From positions 142,753 to 206,752 of the forward strand of contig CAUYUJ010003014.1 of the NCBI GenBank assembly GCA_963575745.1: DNA of 64,000 nt. Direction: 5' to 3'. How positions within the stretch are numbered: position 1 is the first letter of the stretch; the number at the start of each line of letters is the position of its first letter. Positions 32,969 through 42,548 of the stretch are shown one piece after another. The stretch comes from Prorocentrum cordatum (taxonomy: Eukaryota > Sar > Dinophyceae > Prorocentrales > Prorocentraceae). The translations under genes were made by a program, and so were the position numbers. The notes beneath the pieces are model-generated. The model ran no database searches and was not told the DNA's origin. It saw only the letters and a list, made by a program, of their open reading frames with translations.

Positions 32969-33068
32969 GGTTTGCCTTTTCTTCGCTGGTCGGCGAGCAG
33001 GTGGACGAGATAGTGGAGGAGGTGCATCGCGTCACGGCAGAGGACACCCCCGCCAGTGTTCCTTTAGC
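32969..33068 (+). CDS. possible 100 bp exon with good splice acceptor
   Basis: A pyrimidine-rich acceptor, TGTGCTCTCTCTTCGCAG, precedes a frame reading FAFSSLVGEQVDEIVEEVHR then VTAEDTPAS. A donor could be C|GTGTGT at 33069, at the start of a GT microsatellite. The peptide is acidic and helical. No family is recognised. This is the best-supported of the exon-like islands in this part. Confidence 0.4.
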
Positions 33069-33406
33069 GTGTGTGTGTGTGTGTGTGTGTGTGCTGGGGG
33101 GGAACCGAATACACCAGGGGGAGGAGAGAAGAATGAGGAGGCCGATTTGGAGGAAAGGGCACGAGGGCGCGGAAGACGACGGAGCAGGATGAGCCAGAGG
33201 AAGGGGAGGTGGACGAAAAGGGGCAGGTGAGGGACGAGGCGGTGGGCATCACGAGGACGAGCAGAAAAACACAGGGCAGGACGGGAACGAGGAGGAGCAA
33301 GCTCAACATGATCAGGGGAGGAGCAGGAGGAGGAAAGATGATCGGCAAGCGTATCAGCAGTAAGAGCAGGTGGGAAGGGGCCTTCTAAGGGAGTAATTAG
33401 GGACAG

Positions 33407-33652
33407 GAGGAGGAGGAGGAGGAGGAGGAGGAGGAGGAGGAGGAGGAGGAGGAGGAGGAGGAAGAAGAGGCGGATGTGTTCGGCCGACGACTTCCTGCCC
33501 CAGGGGCGAAGACACAGGAGCTTGCCCGACTCATGCAAAACGATGTTTGCATGATGCAGGCGTTCGAACAGATCCGCCGCCCCCAACTTGGGGAGAATGC
33601 ATCGGACACTGAGGATACCCTCAGGAAGAGCGTAGGGCAGCGCGTTGGCTGA
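33407..33652 (+). CDS. possible exon: poly-Glu then unique peptide
   Basis: GGACAG|GAG could be an acceptor. (GAG)n to about 33462 is in frame with ADVFGRRLPAPGAKTQELAR, LMQNDVCMMQAFEQIRR and GENASDTEDTLRKS, then either a donor C|GTAGGG at 33632 or a TGA at 33650-33652. A trinucleotide array continuing in frame into a natural-looking peptide suggests translation. Family unknown. Confidence 0.35.
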   Translation, partial: EEEEEEEEEEEEEEEEEEEEEADVFGRRLPAPGAKTQELARLMQNDVCMMQAFEQIRRPQLGENASDTEDTLRKSVGQRVG

Positions 33653-34047
33653 TGCGCTCGCGCAAGGAGGCGCCTACGGCTGCTGACGGCAACGCTCGAC
33701 ACATCGTCTCCGCTTCGGTGCCTGAGGCTGCTTCTGATGGCATTGCCATTCACCGTGGCTTCTTTCCGGCTCCTGGGGCTCTGGGCTTCTGATGGCCCTG
33801 CCCTTCGCCGCTTCGAAGGCCAGGGGTCCGCGGGGGGGAGGCGGCGGCGGCGCCAGAGGGGCATGAGTGGGGGGAGGCAGACGCCCACAGCCCAGACCGA
33901 TCCACAGGGTGGGGGAGGCGCGCAGGCTCTGCGTCGACGCGGCGGGGGGTGCCCGCCGAGGACCGGGCTCCACGGCTGGCCGCCCGCGTACTGGGCGGCC
34001 CGGCATGCGGGGGCCGACAAGACTCGGGAGCGAGAAAGAGAACCTAG

Positions 34048-34273
34048 GCCTCCCAGATGGGGTCGGAGCAGACGGGGTCGGAGGATCTCGCCGCATCGCC
34101 AATGCATCGGCGATGCGGCGCGATGCAGAGCCCGATTTTCTCCACGCCGGCGTCGCCGATGCATCACCCACACGTCGACGATGCATCGCCGATGCATCGC
34201 CGATACATCGCCGACGTATCGGCGATGCGGCGCGATCCTCCGACCCCATCTGCTCCGACCCCATCTGGGAGGC
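34048..34273. mobile_element. fold-back / MITE-like element C (GATGCATC family)
   Basis: Arms of 53 bp starting GCCTCCCAGATGGGGTCGGA differ at only two positions between left and right. The interior has CGATGCATCG runs and one core copy, GATGCAGAGCCCGATTTTCT then CCACGCC. Total 226 bp. This is the cleanest copy and defines the termini. Flanks (AACCTAG and GTCCAGA) do not show a target duplication. Confidence 0.8.
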
Positions 34274-34856
34274 GTCCAGAGAAGGGAGAGGGCCAGGGGG
34301 AGGAGGATATCATGGCGTGGGCCATGATATCTCCCCCGATTTCATGGCGCCCCGTCTTGCTTCATGACGTCCCTGACCCCTCCTTGGGCCGCGCACATGC
34401 CGCCGGCCATGATTTGCGCCCCCCCCTTGGACGCCCCCCTCTTGGCCGCCCCCGAAGGGGGCAGCGCATGTGCGCGTCACCGGGCCCTTCCCCCAGGCAA
34501 GCGGCACTGCGTGCTCTCTTCCGAGGTTTTGGCACATCGGCGCCCACTGTGCCATCGGGGAGGCGCAGGGTGGATTCGCGACGCATGGACTACCGACTGG
34601 TCCTGTTTCCAATGCGAAGTCGGCGCGCTCCGTCGCCGCAACGGGCCGAATTAGCACCTGGGCTCTAGGGCTAGTTTCCCCGATCAGAGGGTCTGGCACC
34701 CACGCGCCAGATTCACGGATCCCTACTCCATGTTAGCGCGTGCCCGATGTCAGGCGCGGATGTGCCCTGGCCTCGGACCAGCGCTACCCAGACCCCCTTG
34801 CCTCCGTGCCCAGCGGGCCGCTCAAAGTCGGAGGGTGCTGGCCCTGCCGGGATCAG
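34274..34856. other. no gene recognised
   Basis: A short GGATATCATGGCG / CATGATATC inverted repeat lies at about 34304-34330. The rest is GC-rich with overlapping frames on both strands. Confidence 0.4.
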
Positions 34857-34952
34857 ACCTTCCGTTCCTAATCGAGCGCCTGGCGGTGGACGTCGACGAC
34901 CAGCAGGCCGACCTGGCCGACATGCACCAGATCTTCTGCCGGAACATGGCCC
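34857..34952 (+). CDS. possible 96 bp exon
   Basis: GATCAG|AC and GGCCC|GTGAGG fit an AG acceptor and a GTGAG donor. The frame reads LPFLIERLAVDVDDQQADLA then DMHQIFCRNMA. Helical and acidic like the 32969 island, but the phase cannot be joined simply to it, so other exons would be needed between. Family unknown. Confidence 0.4.
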
Positions 34953-36670
34953 GTGAGGGGGGCCGGGGGGCCCAAACACCCGAAGGGGAAACAGTTGCAT
35001 GAACATTCAGGTTCGAGGTTGCGCGGTGGTTTCTTGCATCTGCGCTGGGCCTCCACTGGCGGCGCCGCCGGCGCCGCCCATGGCGCGCTCCACGCGCCAG
35101 GGAGGGGGTCCAGCGCCGATCCAAGAAGTCCGCGCCGAGCTCCGAAAGTGTAATTATGCATCATTATGGTGTTTCTTTTGTTCTCGACGTGTTCCAGGGG
35201 TGTGCCTTTGCCGCGAAGGTGTGCGCAGGCCAGGGCTGGGCGTTCCCCGTCGCCTGGCCACGCGCCCCTGGCGCGGGCATGTGGTTCGAAGCTGGCGGTT
35301 CATTGATCTGAAGGCAGCAGAGGGCGATTTTTCGGACGCGGTCGCTTCCGATTCGTTTTCGCCGCCCGAGAAGCCCCCTTCCAGGGGCGTGGCTTTGTGG
35401 GGCTCGAGTGCTTCCGGACAGCTGAGTCGTCGCTGCCGCAGACGTTTGTGTCGTCTTCCCAGTCAGGAGTGTGCATTTTTTGCTGCCTGGCCGCTGGCCT
35501 CCGATGCGGGCATGTGCTTTTCGCTGCTGGCACGGAGTTACTGTCTTGAGGTCGTCCGTGCAGTTCGCAGCTGGGGGCCATCTCTGATCAGGCCCCATCA
35601 GAATCAGTGGGCCGAACATCCCGGGATCGGTTCCGCAAGCTGTCTTTTGTGGGTGGAGGGTGGGGTAACCGTGTTCGGAGGCGCGCCCAAGTGGAAGGCA
35701 GGGGGGGGCGGGCTTTTCCATAAGGCTCAGAATGCCTCGGACCTTCTGACAAGCTTTCTCCGCCTTCTCCGAAGTCACAGACAGCTTCTGAGAATGCGGG
35801 AGGGGTTCTGAGAAGCGCCGTCATCTTCTGAGAAGGCTCGCTCCCTTTCACTTAATTGGCAGATAGCCTTCAGGCTCGGCGGCTCAATGTGACGCACGAG
35901 CGACTACACAGCACCTCCTGGCATGCGTGTGAAAACGCCCTGGAGTCCAAGCACAGCAGGACCTTGCAAGGAAAATGTACCGTAGAACCGCTTGGTCTTG
36001 GAGAGGCCAGTAAGACACGCAATTATTCAGCGGTGGCATCAGCACTTCCAAAACTGTGCACGTGCATTCGGGCACGCGATGTGCAGATCTAGACGATTAC
36101 ACGTGTCATTGGTAGTATGACCATGCGCGCCAGGAATTAGAAATGTGTTTGTGTAAGGACTTTACGCGTGATTTGGGAAGCATGGGTCGCTTCGACTGGC
36201 ATGGGATGAGTCCACTTCCATTTCTAATCGTAGACTTTTTCCAAACTCCCAAGTTCGCTTGGGTTCATTGCGGTTCTCTCCGGAGTGGCGAAGATGCTCC
36301 TGTTTCCGACTGGCGGTCTCCAGATTCCACGAGGATTGCATCAGATTCTTGCGTACGCCACCAGGATTTGCAGGTTCATGTCAGAGACCAAGCAAAGGAC
36401 GCTGACTGGGTCGAACGACCAGCGCTGTCTTTGGACCTCTGTCTGGAGCGAGCCGGTGCTGTGCTTGTTCACCTATGGGACTACAGATGGGGACCCCAAG
36501 GCGGAAGAGGCCCCGACTGTAGTGTTTGCGTTGGAGCAGTTCGTCGAGTTACGGTTTGTTGGTGCTTCTGCTGTTCGACAGCGGTAAAGTTGGTAATGTG
36601 TTGTTGCGCCGTGCTGCGGGCTGCCGCGTACAGCGCGACGCTAGGGATCTGGTTTGGCAGCAGTTTCTGT
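34953..36670. other. no gene recognised; weakly coding-like 36.2-36.6 kb
   Basis: 35.0-36.1 kb shows only chance frames. 36285-36587 (+) has balanced composition and an open frame MAKMLLFPTGGLQIPRGLHQ... to TGA, possibly an exon, but another frame over the same bases (36143-37027) is equally open, so neither is called. Confidence 0.35.
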
Positions 36671-36742
36671 TGCCGCCATTGGAGGAGGAGGAGGAGGAGG
36701 AGGAGGAGGAGGAGCAGGAGCAGGAGCAGCAGGAGCAGGAGC

Positions 36743-36775
<33 letters not shown>

Positions 36776-36870
36776 AGGAGGGGAGGAGGAGGAGGAGGAG
36801 GAGGGGAGGAGGAGGAGGAGGAGGAGGAGGAGGAGCACGGCAAGGAGGAGGAGGAGCAAGAGGAGGAAGA
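36671..36870. repeat. GAG / GAGCAG array
   Basis: (GAG)n, then GAGCAG hexamers, then GAG/GGG. The same hexamer variant as at 14.9-15.1 kb, and again purine-rich on the + strand. Confidence 0.9.
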
Positions 36871-39559
36871 CCCCGCAAGCCCCCTTGAACTCCTCCTCAG
36901 CACCTCGGTCGTTCCAACAGTAGCTTTGCCTTCGAGGAACTGGTGGGTTGGATCCAAGAGAGTTGCATCCCTCCTCCACCGAGATGCTGGCTTTCTTGGA
37001 TCCAAGGGTGTTGCGCCGGCTACCTAGCCTCAAACGTGCTGCGAGGCGTGCGTTTGAGCGCGCCTGGTGCACATGGTAACAGAAGGAAGCAGTGTCGTTT
37101 GCGAGGACATTGTCGCGTAAACTGCCCGCGTAAGGCCGCGCGTAAGCGCCCTCGTTTCCAATGTGGCGTGCCGCTCTGGCGCCCCGCGCAAGCCACCGCG
37201 TAAGGTCGCTATGCTATTTCGTGTTAGACCTGTTTTTTGCTCGTCGCCCAGATGGCGACAGGCCCCGTTTCGTGCCGACGGGCACACGGGGTGCGCCTGC
37301 GTGTGCGGCAGCCCTGGCGGTGCAGGCCGCCCCGAGACCTGCGGCGCCCGTGCACCGGCCGCTGCTCGCACGGTGGAGGGCTTCCCCCTTGCATCAACTG
37401 GCCCTCCTCCCGGGGGTGGGCTTGTGGCCGTTTTTCTGCGGAAGGTTCCGTGGGCCTGGGGAGGGGCCGGAGAGACCGAGTCCGGTGAGCAGCCGGTTCG
37501 TCCCGGTGGCCTCATGGGGTATGGTGCTGTCGGGCCCTTGTTTGGCGGCCGACGTGCCTCCCGGGCGGGCGACGGCACGGAAAGCTGGTGCGTTTGGACC
37601 CCTGGAGGGGCCCGAAGGACCCCAGGTTGGAGCTGCCTTGGTCTCAGCTTGCCGTGCTTTGGCAAGAGAGCCCTCGTGGACGGGCGGCATGCCGCGTGTG
37701 GGCCGGGCCTAGGGCGACACCCCCCGCCATGGATTCGTGGCCGCCGCCCCTCGCTCGGAGATCCCGTTGGCGGCCTCGGGGCCCCTGGCCACCCTTTGTG
37801 GCGCTGGCTCTCGGGGTGCCCGGGGCCACCTCCCGGTCCCCCGGGCGGGCGGCTCGGCGGGGCGTGCGCCCAGGTGATTTTGCCTCCCTTTTTGCAGGGT
37901 TGCCGAGGCGTCTGTCGCCATTCCGCCTGGCACATGCCGCTCGTTCAGAATCTGTGCCTCTGGACCCTTAAAAGAGCGCATTCCGTGGTCGCTTGGAGGG
38001 GGGGGGGGCTTGGACCCCCCCCCCTCGGACCTTTGGATCCCACTCTGCCTCAAGGTGCCCCAACTTCAACGGCCGAGGAGGCCTCCTCCTGTTGTTTGCT
38101 CTTCGGGGGCGGGCCCGAGCTCAACGCGCTGGCCGCCTTCTGCTCGGTGTCCCCACCGACGGCCAAGGCACTGCACCAGGGGACCTCCCTTTTTTGGATC
38201 TGCAGGGGCCCTGCTTCTCGGGCCGCTCCCGGGACCTGCCGCGAGGAGCCTCTCCGCAGCCGAGGCCCGCCGTGGCCAGGAGCGCCCCGCCGCGCCGCCT
38301 CGGGCGCTCCCGGCGGCAGCTGCGCCTCCTCCCGCGCGGGGCCCCTGCGCGCCTCCGCTCCGCTCGCGAGGCCCGCCCGGGCGGCCGGGGGCCCCGACCC
38401 GCGCGGCCCTCGCTGCCGCAGGGCGCCCCTCCTGGCGGGCGGCGGCGGCCTCCCCGGCTGCTCAGGAGGTTTAACAAAAAAACACAGTCACGATGAATCG
38501 TCGACTCTCCAGGACAGGTGGGAGAGTGTGGGAAGTGGGGGGGAAGACGAAAACCCAGAGAACACGGGAAGAGATGGGGAATCCGGTTTTTCGTGTCTAT
38601 TTGTTTGTGCGTCCCGGGGCCCCTTCGGCTTCGGCGGGTCGCCGCCTCGGTCGAGCGCGGGCGCCGCTTCCCTGTCGGGCTCGCGGTGCGCTCGGGGGTG
38701 CGGGTGCGATTGCACCGAGCAATGCCCGCTTTAAGTCGGGCCTGTCCCTCTACAGTTGGAATGCTCAAAAATAGTAAACAATTAGTCGGGGGACAATGTT
38801 CTGAAAATGTTTGACTATTGTTGAAGTTTTTGTTGGGTAGTTTCTACTTGTTCAACAAAAATCCCCCTGTAGGGGACAGGCCCGACTTGATGCACGCTGG
38901 CAGAAACCCTGACCAGTCATTATTTGATCGCTGGGTTGATTGGACTGCTATTTCAGCTATTTGCCGCGCCTTGAAGGGTTTGATCCCTGAGGCGCAACAC
39001 GGCGGCAGCTGCCGCCGACCGAGGCGCCTCCGCGCCCGAGCCTAACCGCGCACGCGGCCGACACGCGGGCGCCTTCGGCGCCGGGGGGGGGGGGGGGCGC
39101 CCAGGGGAGAGAAAGGGGCCTCCAGGATCTCTCGGGGCAGAGGAAGAGCGGGGGGGCGAGGCCCCAACGATGCAAAAGGCCAGGCACCAGAGGACCCCGC
39201 AAGGAGGGAGGAAACGGGCCTGCGGGGGCCCCAAAAAGAAGGAGCGGGGTCCAATGGCCTGCGACTCGCCCTCTGGCCCGATTGCTGCCGCCCAGGGTAG
39301 CAGCCTGGCCAGCTGGGTCGCCTGTCCTGGGCGGCAGTGCACAGCCTTGGAGTTCGGTGGGCCAGGGGCGCCTGGCGTGCCCCCCCCCATTACCCCCACG
39401 AGCACAAGGCCCGAACCAGGAAACCATACATGGAAGAGGAAGCGGCTGGGGGTAATGGGGGGGCACCAAATTATGTCCCTCGGGACTCCGACGACTCGGC
39501 CCCCTCAGGCGTCGTCGGCTGCGCTCTCGCCGAGCCTCGAGAGCCTCGCACTCTCAGTG
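36871..39559. other. no gene recognised; GC-rich, stop-poor
   Basis: Contains a 523-codon + frame (37163-38734) and long - frames over the same bases. All are Gly/Pro/Arg-rich and lack any motif, so they are read as composition artefacts. 38.75-38.9 kb is a small AT-richer island. G15 at 39082. Confidence 0.5.
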
Positions 39560-40140
39560 CTCGTCGATCTGGTGGTACTGGACGAGGACTTCTCGTCCAG
39601 CTCGCTGGGCCACGTGGTGGCCCTCGGTCTTGTAGTACAGCATGATTATGTTGCCCTCGAGCTTGTGGTACTCGACTCAGTCATGCTGGTCGAAGTTGTT
39701 GGTTAACTCTGCTGTGCCCAACCCTGTGGCCTTCGTCCCAGTCACTAGTCATCCAGGTATGTCTTGACCCAGTAGCACTAGCTGTTGTCCTCGACTCGGT
39801 AGTGCTGGTCCTCGCAATACTTTGTGACTGTGATGCCAGCTTGTGGTGCTCGGGCCAGTCACGCTGGTTGAAGCAGTGGCTGGCTGGCTGGCCCTCGACC
39901 CTGTGGTGCTCGGCACCGTCGTGCTGGTCGAAGTGGTAGTACTTGGCGCGGTATAAAGAACCTTTTCCATTCAATTCCATTCAACTCGGCATCGCTGATC
40001 CAGTGGTCGTTTGGCTTGGTGATGGTAGGCTCTTGGTACTGGGCTCGGTCGCGCTGGTCGAGTGGAACTGCTAGACTGTGTGGGGCCCAGGCTCCTGGTG
40101 CTCGATTCAGCCGCTGAGGTACCTGTCGTGCTGGTTACGG
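39560..40140 (-). repeat. degenerate ~60 bp repeats in LINE 3' region
   Basis: Recurring TGGT(A/G)CTCG(A/G)...CAGTC(A/G)(T/C)GCTGGT(C/T)GAAG words (for example at 39662, 39841, 39900, 40030 on the + strand). At 39959-39990 CCATTCAATTCCATTCAACT reads as TTGAATGGAATTGAATGG on the LINE strand and might mark its 3' tail. Confidence 0.6.
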
Positions 40141-40628
40141 GTCGTTGGGGATCGGCTTGTTGCTGGTAGGTGGAATAGGTCGTAGGCGCACTCAGGCCTC
40201 CATGCACCGACTTCAAGTAGGGTTCTTGGCGGCCCCACCTCGTCCCGCTATGGCTAGGGGTCACAGTGCCCTCGGTGGGGGCGAACCCCAGGCCCAGTGA
40301 TTCTTCTGTTGTCGATGAGGAAGGTCTCGGCTGCCCTATGCTTCGCCCTTGGGCGCTCGGGAGCTCCATCTCCGCCATGGGAATGGTGGGGGTGGCGAGC
40401 TTGGACCGCGGGGGCGCGGGTAGTTGCGTCCTACCCCCCCCTGTGCCCCTCACCATCCCCCCTGGTAGGCGCGGGCAGTGCTCGTCCTGCCCCCCCGCCC
40501 TTCGAGCCCGTCTCGAAGTTTGATCCTTGCCTCACCAGGGCAGCGTTGACTTGTACTTGGTGTAGTTGGCATATGTCTGGCTGGTACCTCTGAGCCCTGG
40601 CTGTACGGCGGCCGTGTCCATCACTGCT

Positions 40629-40774
40629 GCGAAACGTGGCGACGTGTGCCTGGGGTGTTCCCTCGCATTCGGGGCTTCCCCAGGACTTGCGTCCTGACAA
40701 CTCGTGCAAAACTTGGCGACGTAGCCTGAGGTATTCCCTCGCACTCGGGGCTTCCTCAGGACTTGCGTCCTGAC
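40629..40774 (-). repeat. two ~70 bp tandem copies downstream of LINE ORF2
   Basis: Copies at 40629-40698 and 40706-40774 share TGGCGACGT, GTATTCCCTCGCACTCGGGG (or GTGTTCCCTCGCATTCGGGG) and CAGGACTTGCGTCCTGAC. They lie just 3' of the ORF2 stop; each contains the dyad AGGAC...GTCCT. Confidence 0.85.
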
Positions 40775-40790
40775 CCTTTTGTACTTGTCG

Positions 40791-42545
40791 TCAGGGCTCT
40801 TCGTCGCGATCCGCGTCGTCAGCCTGTGCTCGAACAGCTCCCGTCGAGTTGGTGGTCCTGCCCATTGCCTTGTCGGGTCGGTCCTGCAGGGCCCACTCCC
40901 TCGCCTCCTCCAACCAGGTCGGGGCGCTCCCTCGCCTCGCTGGGCCACGGTGGTAGTCCTGACCCATCTCCCTGGTCTTGTAGCGGTCGAGCGGCTGGAA
41001 GAAGTGGGCCACGTCGTCGTCGATGTGCCATCCGTGGACGTCGCTAGGCGACTCGCCAAAGCGCCACCTTATCTGCTTCACCAGTGCAGTCGCGATGGCC
41101 TGGCACAACCTGTTCGGGTACTCCTTGGCCGCCGCGGTGCGCCACTGGCCGTCGTCGTCGATGCCCGCCAGCTCCGCGTGGTAGGAGGCCGTGTGGAAGC
41201 ACCTCCCGCCCCCAGGCAATCTGCTGATTTCCGCTCGGAGAGTTGGGAGGGATACCGCCAGCAGGCTTGTGGACTTCCTCGAACGCGCTCCACAGGTGCA
41301 CTGGTCGAATGTGATCAGCTCGACTCCCTGCTGGCCCAGGAGGTGGCGCGTCTCGGGGAGCCTCCAGGAGCTGGCGAAGTGCTCCTCGGTGGGCTCGCAC
41401 GGGTGCTCGAGCATGCCTGGGACTCCAAGGTTGAGGCACATGTACATGAGCTCCAGCTGTGTCCTGTATAGGCGATTGCCTATCGCTACTTGTTCCATCT
41501 CTGGACGGGAAAGGTAGCGAAGGCCCCGCAAGCTGTTGCTGCGCCTTAGGGGTCTTGGTGGGCGACCCCTGCAGTCATTGGGGGGCAGGTGGCGCGCTCG
41601 GCTCCAGGTCTCGCACGGCGGTCCGCCGATGACTCCTGCAATCCTCCCTGCTTGTGCCATGCCTCGCCACTTGTTGACTGCGACTTCTGATGTCAGGTCG
41701 CCGAAGGTCGGGTCGTTGGCGATGTCCAGGCTGAGCATGTGTATGTCGCATGAAGCCCGACTGCTAATGCGGTCGAACCAATCCTGAACGTCTCCCTCTC
41801 GGCGACGGCCGCTGAACATATGCAGCACGTATAGAGTCCGAGCTGGCCTGGGCCTGGGTACAACAGCTGGCGGCGGCGGTGGCTCCTCGATGAAGGGGAG
41901 CTCGGGGCTCTTGTAGTGGCCGCCATTGCTGTCGTCGCTGTCCTCGTCCGCGTGTATTTCTGGAGGACGAGCAGGGACTGCAGGCTTCTCTGCCCAGTCG
42001 ATGGGCCTGCCCGCCCTTATGTTCGCCTGCTGCTGGTCGCGCACCACTTGCTGGTTATGCTGCAGCTCGGCTTTGCTGAGGAGTGCTGGACGTGTTTTTC
42101 GCCAGGGTCGAGCACACCTGCGCACGCGCAGCAAGTGCTTGACCAGCCTGTTTGTGGCGTGGTAGTCCATGCCGCATCCGTAGCAGACCGAGCCAGTTGC
42201 CCACGAGATGGGATGCCCCGACGAGGTGTGGTCCTTGGTGATGTGGGCTCGTAAAATTGCTGCGCTGAGTTCAGTGCGTCCGCAGCGGTAGCATAGGTAC
42301 TTGCGCTGCTGCTCGAAGTGCTGGTCTGGGAAGGGCGAGATGGCTTCCGTGTTGGTCCACCGCTGGAGTCGTAGCCGCCATCGAGCGTGGTGGTCGTGAT
42401 CGTACTGGCGGGCTTTGCCACGTTGGCAAGCTTTCTTGACTGCGTTGAGGTAGCTTTTGTAGCCGTTCCTGGCCCAGTCCTTCCAGTCTTCGAGCGTGTA
42501 TGCTCCACCACGCTCGTCAGGTCCTGTGTGGTCGCGGACCCAGTC
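40791..42545 (-). CDS. LINE ORF2 C-terminal part: zinc fingers and methyltransferase-like domain
   Basis: In the same frame as the reverse transcriptase, separated from it only by a TGA at 42546-42548. It starts DWVRDHTGPDERGGAYTLED. At about 42290-42120 lie two Cys/His motifs: CYRCGRTELS...HITKDH and CYGCGMDYHATNR...C. After a Pro-rich linker comes a domain like C5-cytosine DNA methyltransferases: motif I-like LHMFSGRRREGD (about 41832-41790), an acidic LSLDIANDPTFGDL, motif IV-like GVIGGPPCETWSRAR with the PPC cysteine codon at 41613-41615, MLEHPCEP in place of the usual ENV motif, then CTCGARSRKST and a C-terminal YPNRLCQAIATAL. A target-recognition region is not obvious. It may methylate the element's DNA, or be a repurposed fold; activity is inference. 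Confidence 0.75.
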   Translation of the reverse strand, partial: DWVRDHTGPDERGGAYTLEDWKDWARNGYKSYLNAVKKACQRGKARQYDHDHHARWRLRLQRWTNTEAISPFPDQHFEQQRKYLCYRCGRTELSAAILRAHITKDHTSSGHPISWATGSVCYGCGMDYHATNRLVKHLLRVRRCARPWRKTRPALLSKAELQHNQQVVRDQQQANIRAGRPIDWAEKPAVPARPPEIHADEDSDDSNGGHYKSPELPFIEEPPPPPAVVPRPRPARTLYVLHMFSGRRREGDVQDWFDRISSRASCDIHMLSLDIANDPTFGDLTSEVAVNKWRGMAQAGRIAGVIGGPPCETWSRARHLPPNDCRGRPPRPLRRSNSLRGLRYLSRPEMEQVAIGNRLYRTQLELMYMCLNLGVPGMLEHPCEPTEEHFASSWRLPETRHLLGQQGVELITFDQCTCGARSRKSTSLLAVSLPTLRAEISRLPGGGRCFHTASYHAELAGIDDDGQWRTAAAKEYPNRLCQAIATALVKQIRWRFGESPSDVHGWHIDDDVAHFFQPLDRYKTREMGQDYHRGPARRGSAPTWLEEAREWALQDRPDKAMGRTTNSTGAVRAQADDADRDEEP

Positions 42546-42548
42546 TCA

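Noticed and set aside
36143-37027. 294-codon + frame
   Set aside because: Its second half is GAG-array translation (Arg/Ser repeats); the first half competes with another equally open frame.
37163-38734. 523-codon open frame on the + strand
   Set aside because: It is Gly/Pro/Arg-rich with no motif, and the opposite strand is also open over much of it (37030-37935). A GC-rich, stop-poor composition explains it.
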